From Bacillota bacterium (lineage in GTDB: Bacteria; Bacillota; Clostridia; Lachnospirales; Lachnospiraceae), in the NCBI GenBank assembly GCA_023436765.1, contig JAEZHX010000166.1:1-23831 (forward strand): a stretch of DNA of 23,831 nt, in the 5' to 3' direction. The notes below the pieces were generated by a model, which saw nothing but the letters and a program-made list of their open reading frames with translations, made no database searches and was not told the DNA's origin. Shown piece after piece: positions 1 to 6,758 of the stretch (its first letter is position 1; every line of letters starts with the position of its first letter). The position numbers and the translations under genes were made by a program.

Positions 1-214
1 TCAATCCTCCACTCTGCCGATACCCGCGGGCACGGGTGTCAGCACACGGTACCCTTTCTTAATCTTGGTCTATTATATGAAGCGCCTGACAATGATTATT
101 ACATGAACTCGCAACGATTTTAATACACTACCGACAGAAATCCGACAGGAGCTGAAGGCTTCCTACTCCTCCTTATACGAAGCGCAGTATATAATAATAG
201 GGTGGGATTTATGA
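1..214 (+). pseudogene. Possible 3' end of an unrecognised plus-strand gene, apparently frameshifted
   Basis: Frame 1 is open from the window edge for 40 codons and ends at TAA 121-123 (ending LYEAPDNDYYMNSQRF). Frame 2 then gives a protein-like tail (LPTEIRQELKASYSSLYEAQ and on) ending at TGA 212-214. The two would join into one frame if the TTTT run at 118-121 were one base shorter, so either a homopolymer indel or a sequencing error could explain it. I recognise no family. The stop codon lies in the hairpin at 200-225. It may equally be non-coding; a minus-strand 23-codon frame ending at position 1 was judged less convincing. Confidence 0.25.
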
Positions 215-225
215 GTATCCCACCC
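200..225 (-). terminator. Perfect 9-bp hairpin, probable terminator
   Basis: GGGTGGGAT at 200-208 pairs perfectly with ATCCCACCC at 217-225 around an 8-nt loop. On the minus strand it follows the sugar transferase stop by about 45 bases and is followed by TATTATTATAT, a weak U-rich tail. On the plus strand the tail is TTAGACTT, also weak. It could serve both directions. Confidence 0.55.
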
Positions 226-270
226 TTAGACTTATACAATGTATCATGACCTGATACCTATGGTTAATTC

Positions 271-1650
271 CTAAAAAGCATCCTTATCCCTCGTAAGAAT
301 ATTCAGGATCGTTTTAAAAATAATCTTAAAATCCAGTAATAAATCCCAATGATCTATGTATACGGTATCCAGAGCGACGACCTCTTCAAAATCTGTAATT
401 TTGCTTCTACCGCTGACCTGCCACATTCCTGTAATACCAGGCTTAATACTGACCCTTCTCCAAAACTTTCTTTCGTATTTATTCACCTCATCAAGTGTCG
501 GAGGCCTTGTCCCAACAAGACTCATATCCCCGAGAAGTACGTTAAAAAACTGCGGCAGCTCGTCAATGCTGGTTTTGCGAATGAATTTACCAACCTTTGT
601 AATGCGGGGATCATTTTTCATCTTAAACATAAAGCCATCCTTCATTTCGTTTAACTTCATAAGCTCCTTCTTCTTCTCTTCCGCATTCGTATACATACTC
701 CTGAATTTATAAATATAAAATTGCCGTCCATTCTGTCCGACCCTGAGCTGCTTGAAAATTACCGGCCCTTTGAAGTCTTCCGCTTTGATCGCAATCGCTG
801 TTGCCAGCATAATTGGCGAGAACAATATAATCCCAACGATGCTCCCGATCATATCCATCGTTCTCTTCATCGCCCTGGCCACACTGTTTAAAACCACGGT
901 ATGATAGGTTAATACCGGATAGTTTCCGATACTGCTTACATAGCTGTGTGCATCGATCGCATAATAGAAGTCCATGATCAAACCCACGGTTACACCCATA
1001 TCCAAGCAGATTTCTATATGAGGCTTGAAATACAAATCAACACTTTTACGATCCATAATATAGACATTATCAATGGCATTATCATGGAGAATCTGTTCTA
1101 AATCATCTATTTTTCCCAGATATCCTTCTTCCTCCCCATGCAACGAGATGTAACCGATAATGTTCAAATTTAAATTGCTCTTTTTTACATAGTTGATAAA
1201 TTTCGTGTATTGATGAACACTGCCAAGCAGTAAGGTCCGTGGATAAAATCTACTGTTATTCTTGGTGATCCTACGTGATAAATATGCGCTTAATAACAGG
1301 AGTGCATACTCAAAAGCCAAAAATACATAATAAAATTTCATTTCTACATCAGCACTTCCAATGTAGAATAATAACACGGAAACAATAACGGCAGAGAATA
1401 GAAACGACCTTGTGATATATTTTATGACACGATCAGGATAAAAAAACATATTTACATTATAAAGTGTTGCTCCCTTATTCAAAAAAATGCACACGGCGTT
1501 AAAGCTCATGCACAGTATCAGGTAATATCCACCGGACGCAAAAATATTAATTCCGGTTATTACTCCGGTAAGCAGTGCAGCAATGATTCCAACCAGGAAG
1601 TCACACCTCATATAGATGAAGTTCATTTTCACGTTCCGATAGAATCTCAT
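271..1650 (-). CDS. Polyprenyl-phosphate sugar-1-phosphate transferase (priming glycosyltransferase, WcaJ-like)
   Basis: This is a 459-residue member of the bacterial sugar transferase family, which moves a sugar-1-phosphate from a UDP-sugar to undecaprenyl phosphate and so starts the repeat unit at the inner membrane. The N-terminal part (about 10-125) is a set of hydrophobic helices. A CoA-binding-like central domain (about 135-250) follows. After another hydrophobic helix (about 266-288) comes the catalytic domain with FKQLRVGQNG, YKFRSM, the SIDELPQ motif holding the Asp-Glu pair (about D363-E364), SLVGTRPP and PGITGMWQVSGR. Length matches the long WcaJ type. I chose ATG 1650: the upstream GTG at 1662 lies on top of the GAGAGG ribosome site. 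It is the only polysaccharide biosynthesis gene outside the large operon and has its own promoter. The sugar cannot be read from sequence. Confidence 0.93.
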   Translation of the reverse strand: MRFYRNVKMNFIYMRCDFLVGIIAALLTGVITGINIFASGGYYLILCMSFNAVCIFLNKGATLYNVNMFFYPDRVIKYITRSFLFSAVIVSVLLFYIGSADVEMKFYYVFLAFEYALLLLSAYLSRRITKNNSRFYPRTLLLGSVHQYTKFINYVKKSNLNLNIIGYISLHGEEEGYLGKIDDLEQILHDNAIDNVYIMDRKSVDLYFKPHIEICLDMGVTVGLIMDFYYAIDAHSYVSSIGNYPVLTYHTVVLNSVARAMKRTMDMIGSIVGIILFSPIMLATAIAIKAEDFKGPVIFKQLRVGQNGRQFYIYKFRSMYTNAEEKKKELMKLNEMKDGFMFKMKNDPRITKVGKFIRKTSIDELPQFFNVLLGDMSLVGTRPPTLDEVNKYERKFWRRVSIKPGITGMWQVSGRSKITDFEEVVALDTVYIDHWDLLLDFKIIFKTILNILTRDKDAF

Positions 1651-1717
1651 TGTATTCTTCACCTCTCTTCTGTACGTAATAGCTACATTTTCTTACATTT
1701 ATGTCAATCTTTACTAT

Positions 1718-1746
1718 ATTGTATCGTATGTTTTTCCAATCATCAA
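1718..1746 (-). promoter_or_regulatory. Sigma-A-like promoter of the priming transferase gene
   Basis: Read on the minus strand: TTGATG (1741-1746), 17-base spacer, TACAAT (1718-1723), matching the TTGACA/TATAAT consensus at 4 and 5 of 6 positions. It lies about 70 bases before the ATG at 1650 and points away from the riboswitch promoter. Confidence 0.6.
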
Positions 1747-1808
1747 GGCATTTTTGGAGGTAAGCGTATTTATCCCTATATTCTACAAAACAGATTAAAA
1801 ATATGCTA

Positions 1809-1837
1809 ATGACATAAGCGGCACGTTATGGTATAAT
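1809..1837 (+). promoter_or_regulatory. Sigma-A-like promoter with extended -10, driving the tandem riboswitch leader
   Basis: ATGACA (1809-1814), 17-base spacer, TATAAT (1832-1837), with TGG directly before the -10 giving an extended -10. Transcription would start near 1844, just upstream of the first aptamer, giving a leader of about 345 bases before the ATG at 2189. Confidence 0.75.
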
Positions 1838-1861
1838 TTCCTCGTAATAATTGAATATTAA

Positions 1862-1960
1862 CAATTAAAAAGATAATAGCAAACTTATCGAAAGGTAAGG
1901 GCGCAAAGCTAAGGGTCTAAGGTCCCAGTGACTATGACAGCCAGTTGCCTAATATAATTG
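1862..1960 (+). promoter_or_regulatory. Cyclic di-GMP-I (GEMM-I) riboswitch, first of a tandem pair
   Basis: The conserved GEMM-I elements appear in order: AGCAAAC (1879-1885), a hairpin capped by a GAAA tetraloop (1890-1893), the core GCGCAAAGC (1901-1909), GGGTCTAAGGTCCC, ATGACAGCC and GTTGCC (1944-1949). CAATTA (1862-1867) can pair with TAATTG (1955-1960) as an outer helix. The conserved G before CAAAC is present, which in this family favours c-di-GMP over cGAMP. The core reads GGCGCAAAG where I recall the family consensus as GACGCAAAG. A terminator follows at 1968. Confidence 0.9.
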
Positions 1961-1967
1961 GTTTGGG

Positions 1968-1999
1968 ACTCCTTGCGCATCTTTTTACAAGGAGTTTTT
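1968..1999 (+). terminator. Intrinsic terminator, expression platform of riboswitch 1
   Basis: ACTCCTTG (1968-1975) pairs perfectly with CAAGGAGT (1988-1995), followed by TTTTT. Its position 18 bases after the aptamer is that of a transcriptional riboswitch platform. TTGCGC (1973-1978) is also exactly complementary to GCGCAA (1901-1906) in the aptamer core, a possible antiterminator pairing that a ligand-folded aptamer would block. That would make it an OFF switch (inference). Confidence 0.8.
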
Positions 2000-2007
2000 A
2001 CTTTGTT

Positions 2008-2042
2008 AAGGAGGAATGAATGTTAAAGTAAAAAATCCATAA
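2008..2042 (+). other. Strong ribosome binding site with minimal ORFs between the two riboswitches
   Basis: AAGGAGG (2008-2014) is followed by two overlapping starts. ATG 2016 opens an 8-residue frame (MNVKVKNP, stop 2040-2042) at very short spacing. ATG 2020 has a usable 5-base spacing but gives only MLK. This may be the relic start of a gene lost between the two leaders, or a leader peptide. No similarity supports either. Confidence 0.35.
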
Positions 2043-2055
2043 AATATTAAACATG

Positions 2056-2143
2056 TCAATAGCAAACTTATTGAAAAGTAAGGACGCAAAACTAAGGGTC
2101 TAAGGTCCCAGTGACTATGACTGCCAGTTGCCACGGTTATTGA
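2056..2143 (+). promoter_or_regulatory. Cyclic di-GMP-I (GEMM-I) riboswitch, second of a tandem pair
   Basis: This is nearly a copy of riboswitch 1: across the 73 bases starting TAGCAAAC (2060 against 1878) I count five differences. The GAAA tetraloop is kept with compensated arms (TTATT / AGTAA). The outer helix is clearer here: TCAATA (2056-2061) with TATTGA (2138-2143). The core is GACGCAAAAC, so it differs from the family form at a different base from copy 1. Its outer-helix 3' strand overlaps the start of the downstream hairpin, which ties ligand binding to that structure. Confidence 0.9.
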
Positions 2144-2168
2144 TATTGATTTCATTTAAATCAATATC
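2142..2168 (+). promoter_or_regulatory. 11-bp hairpin, expression platform of riboswitch 2
   Basis: GATATTGATTT (2142-2152) pairs perfectly with AAATCAATATC (2158-2168) around a 5-base loop. The tail is GGTATTTTAAGG, so the U-run is short and offset: a weak terminator or a structural element. TATTGAT (2138-2144) can pair either with the aptamer 5' strand (2056-2061) or with ATCAATA (2160-2166), giving mutually exclusive folds. The Shine-Dalgarno AAGGAGA (2177-2183) stays outside the stem. Confidence 0.55.
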
Positions 2169-2188
2169 GGTATTTTAAGGAGAAGAAT

Positions 2189-3997
2189 ATGAGCATTATC
2201 AGATTTATGTGGAAGCGCATCGCTTCAGTCGCACTGATCACAGTATTAATCGTTTCCTTTAGCGTACCCAGTACAGCTTCAGCCAAAACGACAACAAGTA
2301 ATAGTAAGAAGGTTACAGTAACAGCTAAGAAACCAAAGCCTACACCGACTCCCACTCCTAAGCCTACACCTAAGCCTACTCCTAAGCCTACTCCTAAGCC
2401 TACGCCTACTCTTGCACCTACTCCTACTCTTGTACCAACTCCTACTGCTACTCCCACACCTACTGTAACTCCCATACCTACCGCTACCCCAACCCCTACA
2501 GTTGCGCCCGCCCCTATCCCTGGATACGAAAAGGTTGTATATGTTAAGGATTTTGGCGCCTACGGTGATGGTGTTCATGATGATACACAGGCTATTAACC
2601 AAGCTCTGAACAGCGGTGCCGATGCGGTAGTTTTTGAGGAAAATGCAACCTATAAAACAAATGACTATATCGCAATGAGGACCTCAGGTGTTACTGTTTT
2701 TGGTAATCAGGCTACCTTATTTACAGATAATTCTTATAGAAGCAGAAGCAACTTTTATGAATGGTATTTTAATGTAGAAGCAAGTCAAATCGTTATTAAT
2801 GATTTAAGGATCGAAGCCAGGGAAACCATATTGGTCGGTTACAAAACACAGTTTGCCATTATGTTTGCATCGGATGTAACAGTGAATAACTGTAACTTTA
2901 TTATCCCGGCTACCGTATTGTCAAGTGGTGCCACCCATGACATTGAGTACAGCAATCTTGATTTATTTACCGGATGGCATAATATTACGATCCAAAATTC
3001 AACCTTCACTAACCTGGCTGATACCGCTGCAGGTGTAGCCGCAGAATTTCGGGATATCTATAATAAGGGTGCGGGTGGATTACTATTTGTTAATAACACA
3101 CTAACCTCTAACTGCCATGATGAAATACTTGCAATGTTTACCGGCTCCACCACCACGATTACGGACATCAGAGTGATAAACAATTATATTAATGCTTTAC
3201 CTGGATCCATTTCCATTCCGCGAAATCTCGGAATCAGTGTGGGCTACGACGGATTTGGCTTAGATGGTGTTATCTTCTCTGAAAATACCATGAACATCAC
3301 TGCAGACTATGCTGCTATCGTTGTGGGCGATTCAAGAAATGTAACCATCACTAACAATAACATTAACTTTACACCACTCCCTAATATGAATCCTTCCTTC
3401 TTATTGAAGGGAACTTATAGCAACAATAATATCAACATTACCAATAATACCATAGGAATTATGAATAACCCCAATGCTAATTTTGGCGGTATATCAAACG
3501 GAGCTATCAATCTTAACCAGAATTATATTACCGTTAATTCAATTGTCAAGGAAGCGTTATTTTATGATAATTCCGTAGTAACCAACAACACCATCATCGC
3601 GAATGAAGCAGTGAAGCGTTTGGGCAGTTCATTAACAACCTTCCAGGGTAATAACGTAACCTTCAACAATGCAATATCAACAATGTTTGAATTTTACAAC
3701 AAATCCTTCGGAGATAACGTCAATATAACGGATAATATCATAAACTGCCAGAAACCTTCAGTGGCAAATGATACACTCTTCATGTTAAACGGAACAAGAC
3801 TGAATGGCTATGTATTTACTTTATCAAATAATTCCGTTATCACTGCTCCGGACAGTCCGGCGAAGTCCTTCTATTATATGGCAATCGCTGATACTACAAC
3901 GCAGCAGATCGTATTAACCGGAAACTCGCTTTCCAACTACACCAACACCTATATCCAGGGTGGATGGTCCTCGGTCTACAATATTATTACCGATTAA
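2189..3997 (+). CDS. Secreted pectate-lyase-like right-handed beta-helix protein with proline-rich linker
   Basis: A 602-residue exported protein. Residues 1-32 form a signal peptide (WKR, hydrophobic core, cleavage likely after ASA). A Ser/Thr/Lys segment and a proline-threonine linker (about 48-111) lead to a beta-helix domain (about 115-602). That domain opens with VKDFGAYGDGVHDDTQAINQ, the entry signature of the pectate-lyase-3 / GH28-like fold, and continues with Asn-rich rungs (NVTITNNNINF, NINITNNTIGI and similar). Such proteins bind, cleave or isomerise acidic polysaccharides. No catalytic residues can be assigned from sequence alone, so a non-enzymatic matrix protein is possible. There is no LPXTG, S-layer or transmembrane anchor at the C-terminus. 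Start ATG has AAGGAGA six bases upstream. Expression is placed under two c-di-GMP riboswitches, suggesting a role in matrix formation or dispersal next to the polysaccharide operon. Confidence 0.9.
   Translation: MSIIRFMWKRIASVALITVLIVSFSVPSTASAKTTTSNSKKVTVTAKKPKPTPTPTPKPTPKPTPKPTPKPTPTLAPTPTLVPTPTATPTPTVTPIPTATPTPTVAPAPIPGYEKVVYVKDFGAYGDGVHDDTQAINQALNSGADAVVFEENATYKTNDYIAMRTSGVTVFGNQATLFTDNSYRSRSNFYEWYFNVEASQIVINDLRIEARETILVGYKTQFAIMFASDVTVNNCNFIIPATVLSSGATHDIEYSNLDLFTGWHNITIQNSTFTNLADTAAGVAAEFRDIYNKGAGGLLFVNNTLTSNCHDEILAMFTGSTTTITDIRVINNYINALPGSISIPRNLGISVGYDGFGLDGVIFSENTMNITADYAAIVVGDSRNVTITNNNINFTPLPNMNPSFLLKGTYSNNNINITNNTIGIMNNPNANFGGISNGAINLNQNYITVNSIVKEALFYDNSVVTNNTIIANEAVKRLGSSLTTFQGNNVTFNNAISTMFEFYNKSFGDNVNITDNIINCQKPSVANDTLFMLNGTRLNGYVFTLSNNSVITAPDSPAKSFYYMAIADTTTQQIVLTGNSLSNYTNTYIQGGWSSVYNIITD
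2330..2521 (+). repeat. In-frame proline-threonine/lysine minisatellite encoding the linker
   Basis: A C-rich repeat coding (P-K/T-P-T)n. The most regular part, 2357-2404, is four copies of a 12-base unit (CCTAAGCCTACT with minor third-base changes) encoding PKPT. Units are multiples of three, so copy-number change would alter linker length without frameshift. Confidence 0.85.
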
Positions 3998-4028
3998 ACG
4001 GTTCCTCCGTAATATGGTTTAGTATTCA

Positions 4029-4079
4029 CTGGCGCATGGCCGGGCTGAAGGTTTTCGGTCCTCATGCGTCAGCTTTTTT
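4029..4079 (+). terminator. Intrinsic terminator of the beta-helix gene, at the convergent junction
   Basis: CTGGCGCATG (4029-4038) pairs with CATGCGTCAG (4063-4072, one G-U), with extra inner pairing of GGCCG/CGGTC, followed by TTTTTT (4074-4079). The minus-strand operon ends at 4078, so the hairpin also follows that operon, but on the minus strand it lacks a U-run. Confidence 0.85.
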
Positions 4080-5613
4080 ATTCACTATCACCCTGCTTCT
4101 TATTGCTGATAAATTTATCTATCAGTATATTCTTACAATAGATAAAATCTGGACTGCGGTAATTAAAGAAAAGGAAGCTAAGATTAATTCCGATCACATT
4201 TACTGTGAGTAAAGCAATAAAGCCCACGATATTATTTATCGTAATCAGGGACCCCAGATAATGAATGGCGACTCCCGTGGCAGCAATGATCAGCATCCAT
4301 CTGAGATATAATTTTACATAATCAAAGAAGGATTTTTGAAACCATTGTTTAAATAATACATAGGGATCAACAACCATACTCACTAAAATCGAACAGGTAG
4401 TTCCCAAAAAGATGCCTACCAGACCGAACTTATAACCCAGATACAGAGAAACCACAAGGTTAATGACACATTCCAGAACCGGCTTCCATCTCGTATTCCA
4501 GAATAACCCCGAGCTGGCGTTAAAAAGATTTGGAACCATTCGGGTACCGGTAAACAAAAAATTAATGATTAATATGAAAACCACAAGCTGCTTCAGTAAA
4601 TATTTTTGTCCGATCCAGATCGTAATAAACGGATTCAGCAGATTGAATAAGCATATTGCGGCAAAGCCATAGAGCCAGAAATTTAGAAACGAAACTCTTT
4701 CAAAACTAGTATAGGCCCAATTTTTATCCTCTTCAACGGCCTTCAGATTACCGATTGACGCTGTCATGGAATTGAATACCTGGGCTAACGGATGATATAT
4801 CATATTGATGATGGCAACATAATTCGAATATAAACCGACAATTTCCAAGTTAAGCAGCAGATTAATCAAAATATTATCGGTACTATATACGATAATTCCA
4901 CCCAGCTTGTGGGAGAATGCCGCCATTGTTCTGGAAAAAATATGTTTTCTTTGTTCTGCAGTAATCTGATATGCTTTCCTCACCAATATGTATGGATAAA
5001 GTCTGTTAGCAAACCGCTGTATGATAACATTTGATAAAAATGTCCGGAAAATTGCGATCGAAAGATATAATAAATAATTCTGAAACACCAGTAAAACAAT
5101 CATTTGAAGTACACTGGCAAGAATAGCAATGGCAGCATCGATCAGGGCGATATAATAGCTTTTCTGATCAGCTTCCAAAATTGATCTTTTATAAGAAAAT
5201 AAGTAGGATATCACTACATCTGAAAGCAGCAGCAAATAGATCCACAGAAGATGATCAATCTGATTGGTCGTATGTACTATATCGGACAGCCAGGGAATAA
5301 TCGATATACCAATGATACTGATAGCGATACCGATGCCGGTGTATAGCTTACGGTATAGGCCAAGCATTCCCCTGATTTCATCCTCATTATTTTCCGCCAG
5401 CGGTTTATACAGAAAGAAGGTGATTGAAGTTCCGACACCCAGCTCCATCAAACTAAGCAGTGAAAATATATTTGTAAAAAGCCCATTAACACCCAGGTAG
5501 GTTTCTCCTAAGGTCTTTACAAATATCGTTCTGCTAATGAAATTGAATGCTGCGATCATGTAATTCTTTAAAAGCATCGCTGCCGCATTTTTCGTAATCG
5601 CTTTTGATCTCAT
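4078..5613 (-). CDS. Polysaccharide flippase, Wzx/PST family (second copy)
   Basis: This 511-residue integral membrane protein has the polysaccharide transporter layout: a short basic N-terminus, then about 12-14 hydrophobic helices. The first helix region carries the SRTIFVKTLGETYLGVNGLF pattern common to this family, followed by LMELGVGTSITFFLYKPLAE. It would move undecaprenyl-linked repeat units to the outer face of the membrane. It resembles the flippase at 10898-12445 (LMELGVG/LADLGFG, YKPLAEN, EADQKSY/TADQKNY, FLYKLGG-like segments), so the two are paralogues. Start has AAGGAGG about 7 bases upstream. It is the last gene of the operon, 15 bases after the acyltransferase gene, and converges on the beta-helix gene. 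Confidence 0.9.
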   Translation of the reverse strand: MRSKAITKNAAAMLLKNYMIAAFNFISRTIFVKTLGETYLGVNGLFTNIFSLLSLMELGVGTSITFFLYKPLAENNEDEIRGMLGLYRKLYTGIGIAISIIGISIIPWLSDIVHTTNQIDHLLWIYLLLLSDVVISYLFSYKRSILEADQKSYYIALIDAAIAILASVLQMIVLLVFQNYLLYLSIAIFRTFLSNVIIQRFANRLYPYILVRKAYQITAEQRKHIFSRTMAAFSHKLGGIIVYSTDNILINLLLNLEIVGLYSNYVAIINMIYHPLAQVFNSMTASIGNLKAVEEDKNWAYTSFERVSFLNFWLYGFAAICLFNLLNPFITIWIGQKYLLKQLVVFILIINFLFTGTRMVPNLFNASSGLFWNTRWKPVLECVINLVVSLYLGYKFGLVGIFLGTTCSILVSMVVDPYVLFKQWFQKSFFDYVKLYLRWMLIIAATGVAIHYLGSLITINNIVGFIALLTVNVIGINLSFLFFNYRSPDFIYCKNILIDKFISNKKQGDSE

Positions 5614-5628
5614 ATCACGCCTCCTTTC

Positions 5629-6723
5629 TTATATGATAAACAGTCTTCTTACAATCGGTATCCGTTTTAGCAGTAAAACAGTGAATAAAGACAAGATCGT
5701 TATGAAACCGCTAAAGATTATGTTAGCCACAAGGCTATGTGAATATGGTATTTCTTTAAAATACTTTAGCAGCTGTAAACCCCAAATTCTATGTACAAAG
5801 TAAATACCCAGAGAATTTCTTCCGATTGCATTCACCAGTTTCGATATTTTACCGGTTCCCCTGTATTGCAGGGATAATATAGCGAAACCAAGCACCATGA
5901 AAAAGGTAGGGATCGTATCATAGCCATTCCATACAATGTCAAAATCAATTCCATAGTACCTGCTCATGATTACGCCATATGCTGTCAGGAGAAGCATGGA
6001 TATCAGAATACCAGCAGCTGCTAGCATCACCCATTTCTTACTCCGGAATTTGTCTCTCATTCCAAAAAAGAATCCGCCTAATATAAAATAAACAAATGAA
6101 AACCCGTAGATTCCACGAAATGCATTAAAATCAAAGAAGAAGTTACGATTCTCAACTACACTGTTCTTCCCGGTTATCAATCCTATCACATTCACGCCAG
6201 CAGATAAAAAAGCATTTCCAAAGGTCATAAGAAAGGCAAAACTCAGGAAGAATATCACCTGGTTCCTGTTATGAACAAAGGTTGTTTTCAATAATGGAAA
6301 AAAAACATAGATCACTGTCATAGCCTGAAGAAACCACAGATGGTCATTCCAATCCGTCTTCAGCTTTAGTACATTCTTTGAAAACTCAGACAGCGTCATA
6401 AATTCATTGTTGATTGGCATTAACAGCAGTAAGGTAATGATCCCCCAAGCAACCGTAAGCAGTCCCATCTTTAATAATTTAAACAGATGACTTTTCAAAT
6501 TAAACTCTTTGTTAAGAAGCAGTGCCCCATTCACAAAGAAAAAAATCGGAACACAAGCGCTCAGGATTGATTGTGCAAAGTAATATAATAAGCTTAAGCC
6601 ATCCTGGTTTACTGTCAGGTCGGGCTTCAGATTATTACAGTGATATATAACTACCATAAATATAGCCATCGCCTTTAAGAAATCGAAAGACTCATATCTG
6701 TCCTTGATTAATTTCATCTGCAT
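5629..6723 (-). CDS. Membrane acyltransferase 3 family protein (O-acetylation or similar of the polysaccharide)
   Basis: A 364-residue acyltransferase-3 protein with about ten hydrophobic helices. The N-terminal signature SFDFLKAMAIFMVVIYHC holds the conserved His (H28). Further on come FFFVNGALLL, DHLWFLQAMTVIYVFFPLL, YFILGGFFFGM and NSLGIYFVHRIWG, all usual for this family. These enzymes acylate sugars on lipid carriers or polymers, mostly with acetyl groups; substrate and acyl group are unknown here. Start choice: GGAGG sits 8 bases before ATG 6723, while ATG 6729 and GTG 6738 are too close to it. It lies between a glycosyltransferase fusion and the second flippase, fitting a decoration step before or during export. 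Confidence 0.87.
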   Translation of the reverse strand: MQMKLIKDRYESFDFLKAMAIFMVVIYHCNNLKPDLTVNQDGLSLLYYFAQSILSACVPIFFFVNGALLLNKEFNLKSHLFKLLKMGLLTVAWGIITLLLLMPINNEFMTLSEFSKNVLKLKTDWNDHLWFLQAMTVIYVFFPLLKTTFVHNRNQVIFFLSFAFLMTFGNAFLSAGVNVIGLITGKNSVVENRNFFFDFNAFRGIYGFSFVYFILGGFFFGMRDKFRSKKWVMLAAAGILISMLLLTAYGVIMSRYYGIDFDIVWNGYDTIPTFFMVLGFAILSLQYRGTGKISKLVNAIGRNSLGIYFVHRIWGLQLLKYFKEIPYSHSLVANIIFSGFITILSLFTVLLLKRIPIVRRLFII

Positions 6724-6758
6724 TCGCATCCCCTCCACTGATTAATCACTTGTGGACA

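Noticed and set aside
1..69. Minus-strand frame ending with TGA at position 1-3 (KKGYRVLTPVPAGIGRVED)
   Set aside because: It is only 23 codons after an in-frame TAG, has no start or ribosome site, and shows no recognisable family.
349..712. Two plus-strand open frames of about 100-118 codons opposite the sugar transferase gene
   Set aside because: They lie antisense to the most conserved catalytic part of a well-supported gene, and show no family signal or ribosome site.
1680..1706. TTGACA on the minus strand (1701-1706 region) as an alternative promoter for the priming transferase
   Set aside because: No acceptable -10 lies 16-18 bases downstream, and the TTGATG/TACAAT pair just upstream is better balanced.
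1840..2140. Idea that the paired repeats at 1878 and 2060 are a CRISPR or transposon repeat
   Set aside because: There are only two copies, in direct orientation. Each contains the full ordered set of c-di-GMP-I aptamer motifs and lies in a promoter-proximal leader.
2161..2602. Minus-strand frames opposite the linker repeat, giving glycine/valine- or arginine/serine-rich proteins
   Set aside because: They are the complement of the proline-threonine codon repeat of the beta-helix gene. They have no ribosome site and are purely repetitive in composition.
3964..4212. Plus-strand 82-codon frame across the convergent junction
   Set aside because: It overlaps the end of the beta-helix gene, runs through a strong terminator hairpin and is antisense to the flippase gene.
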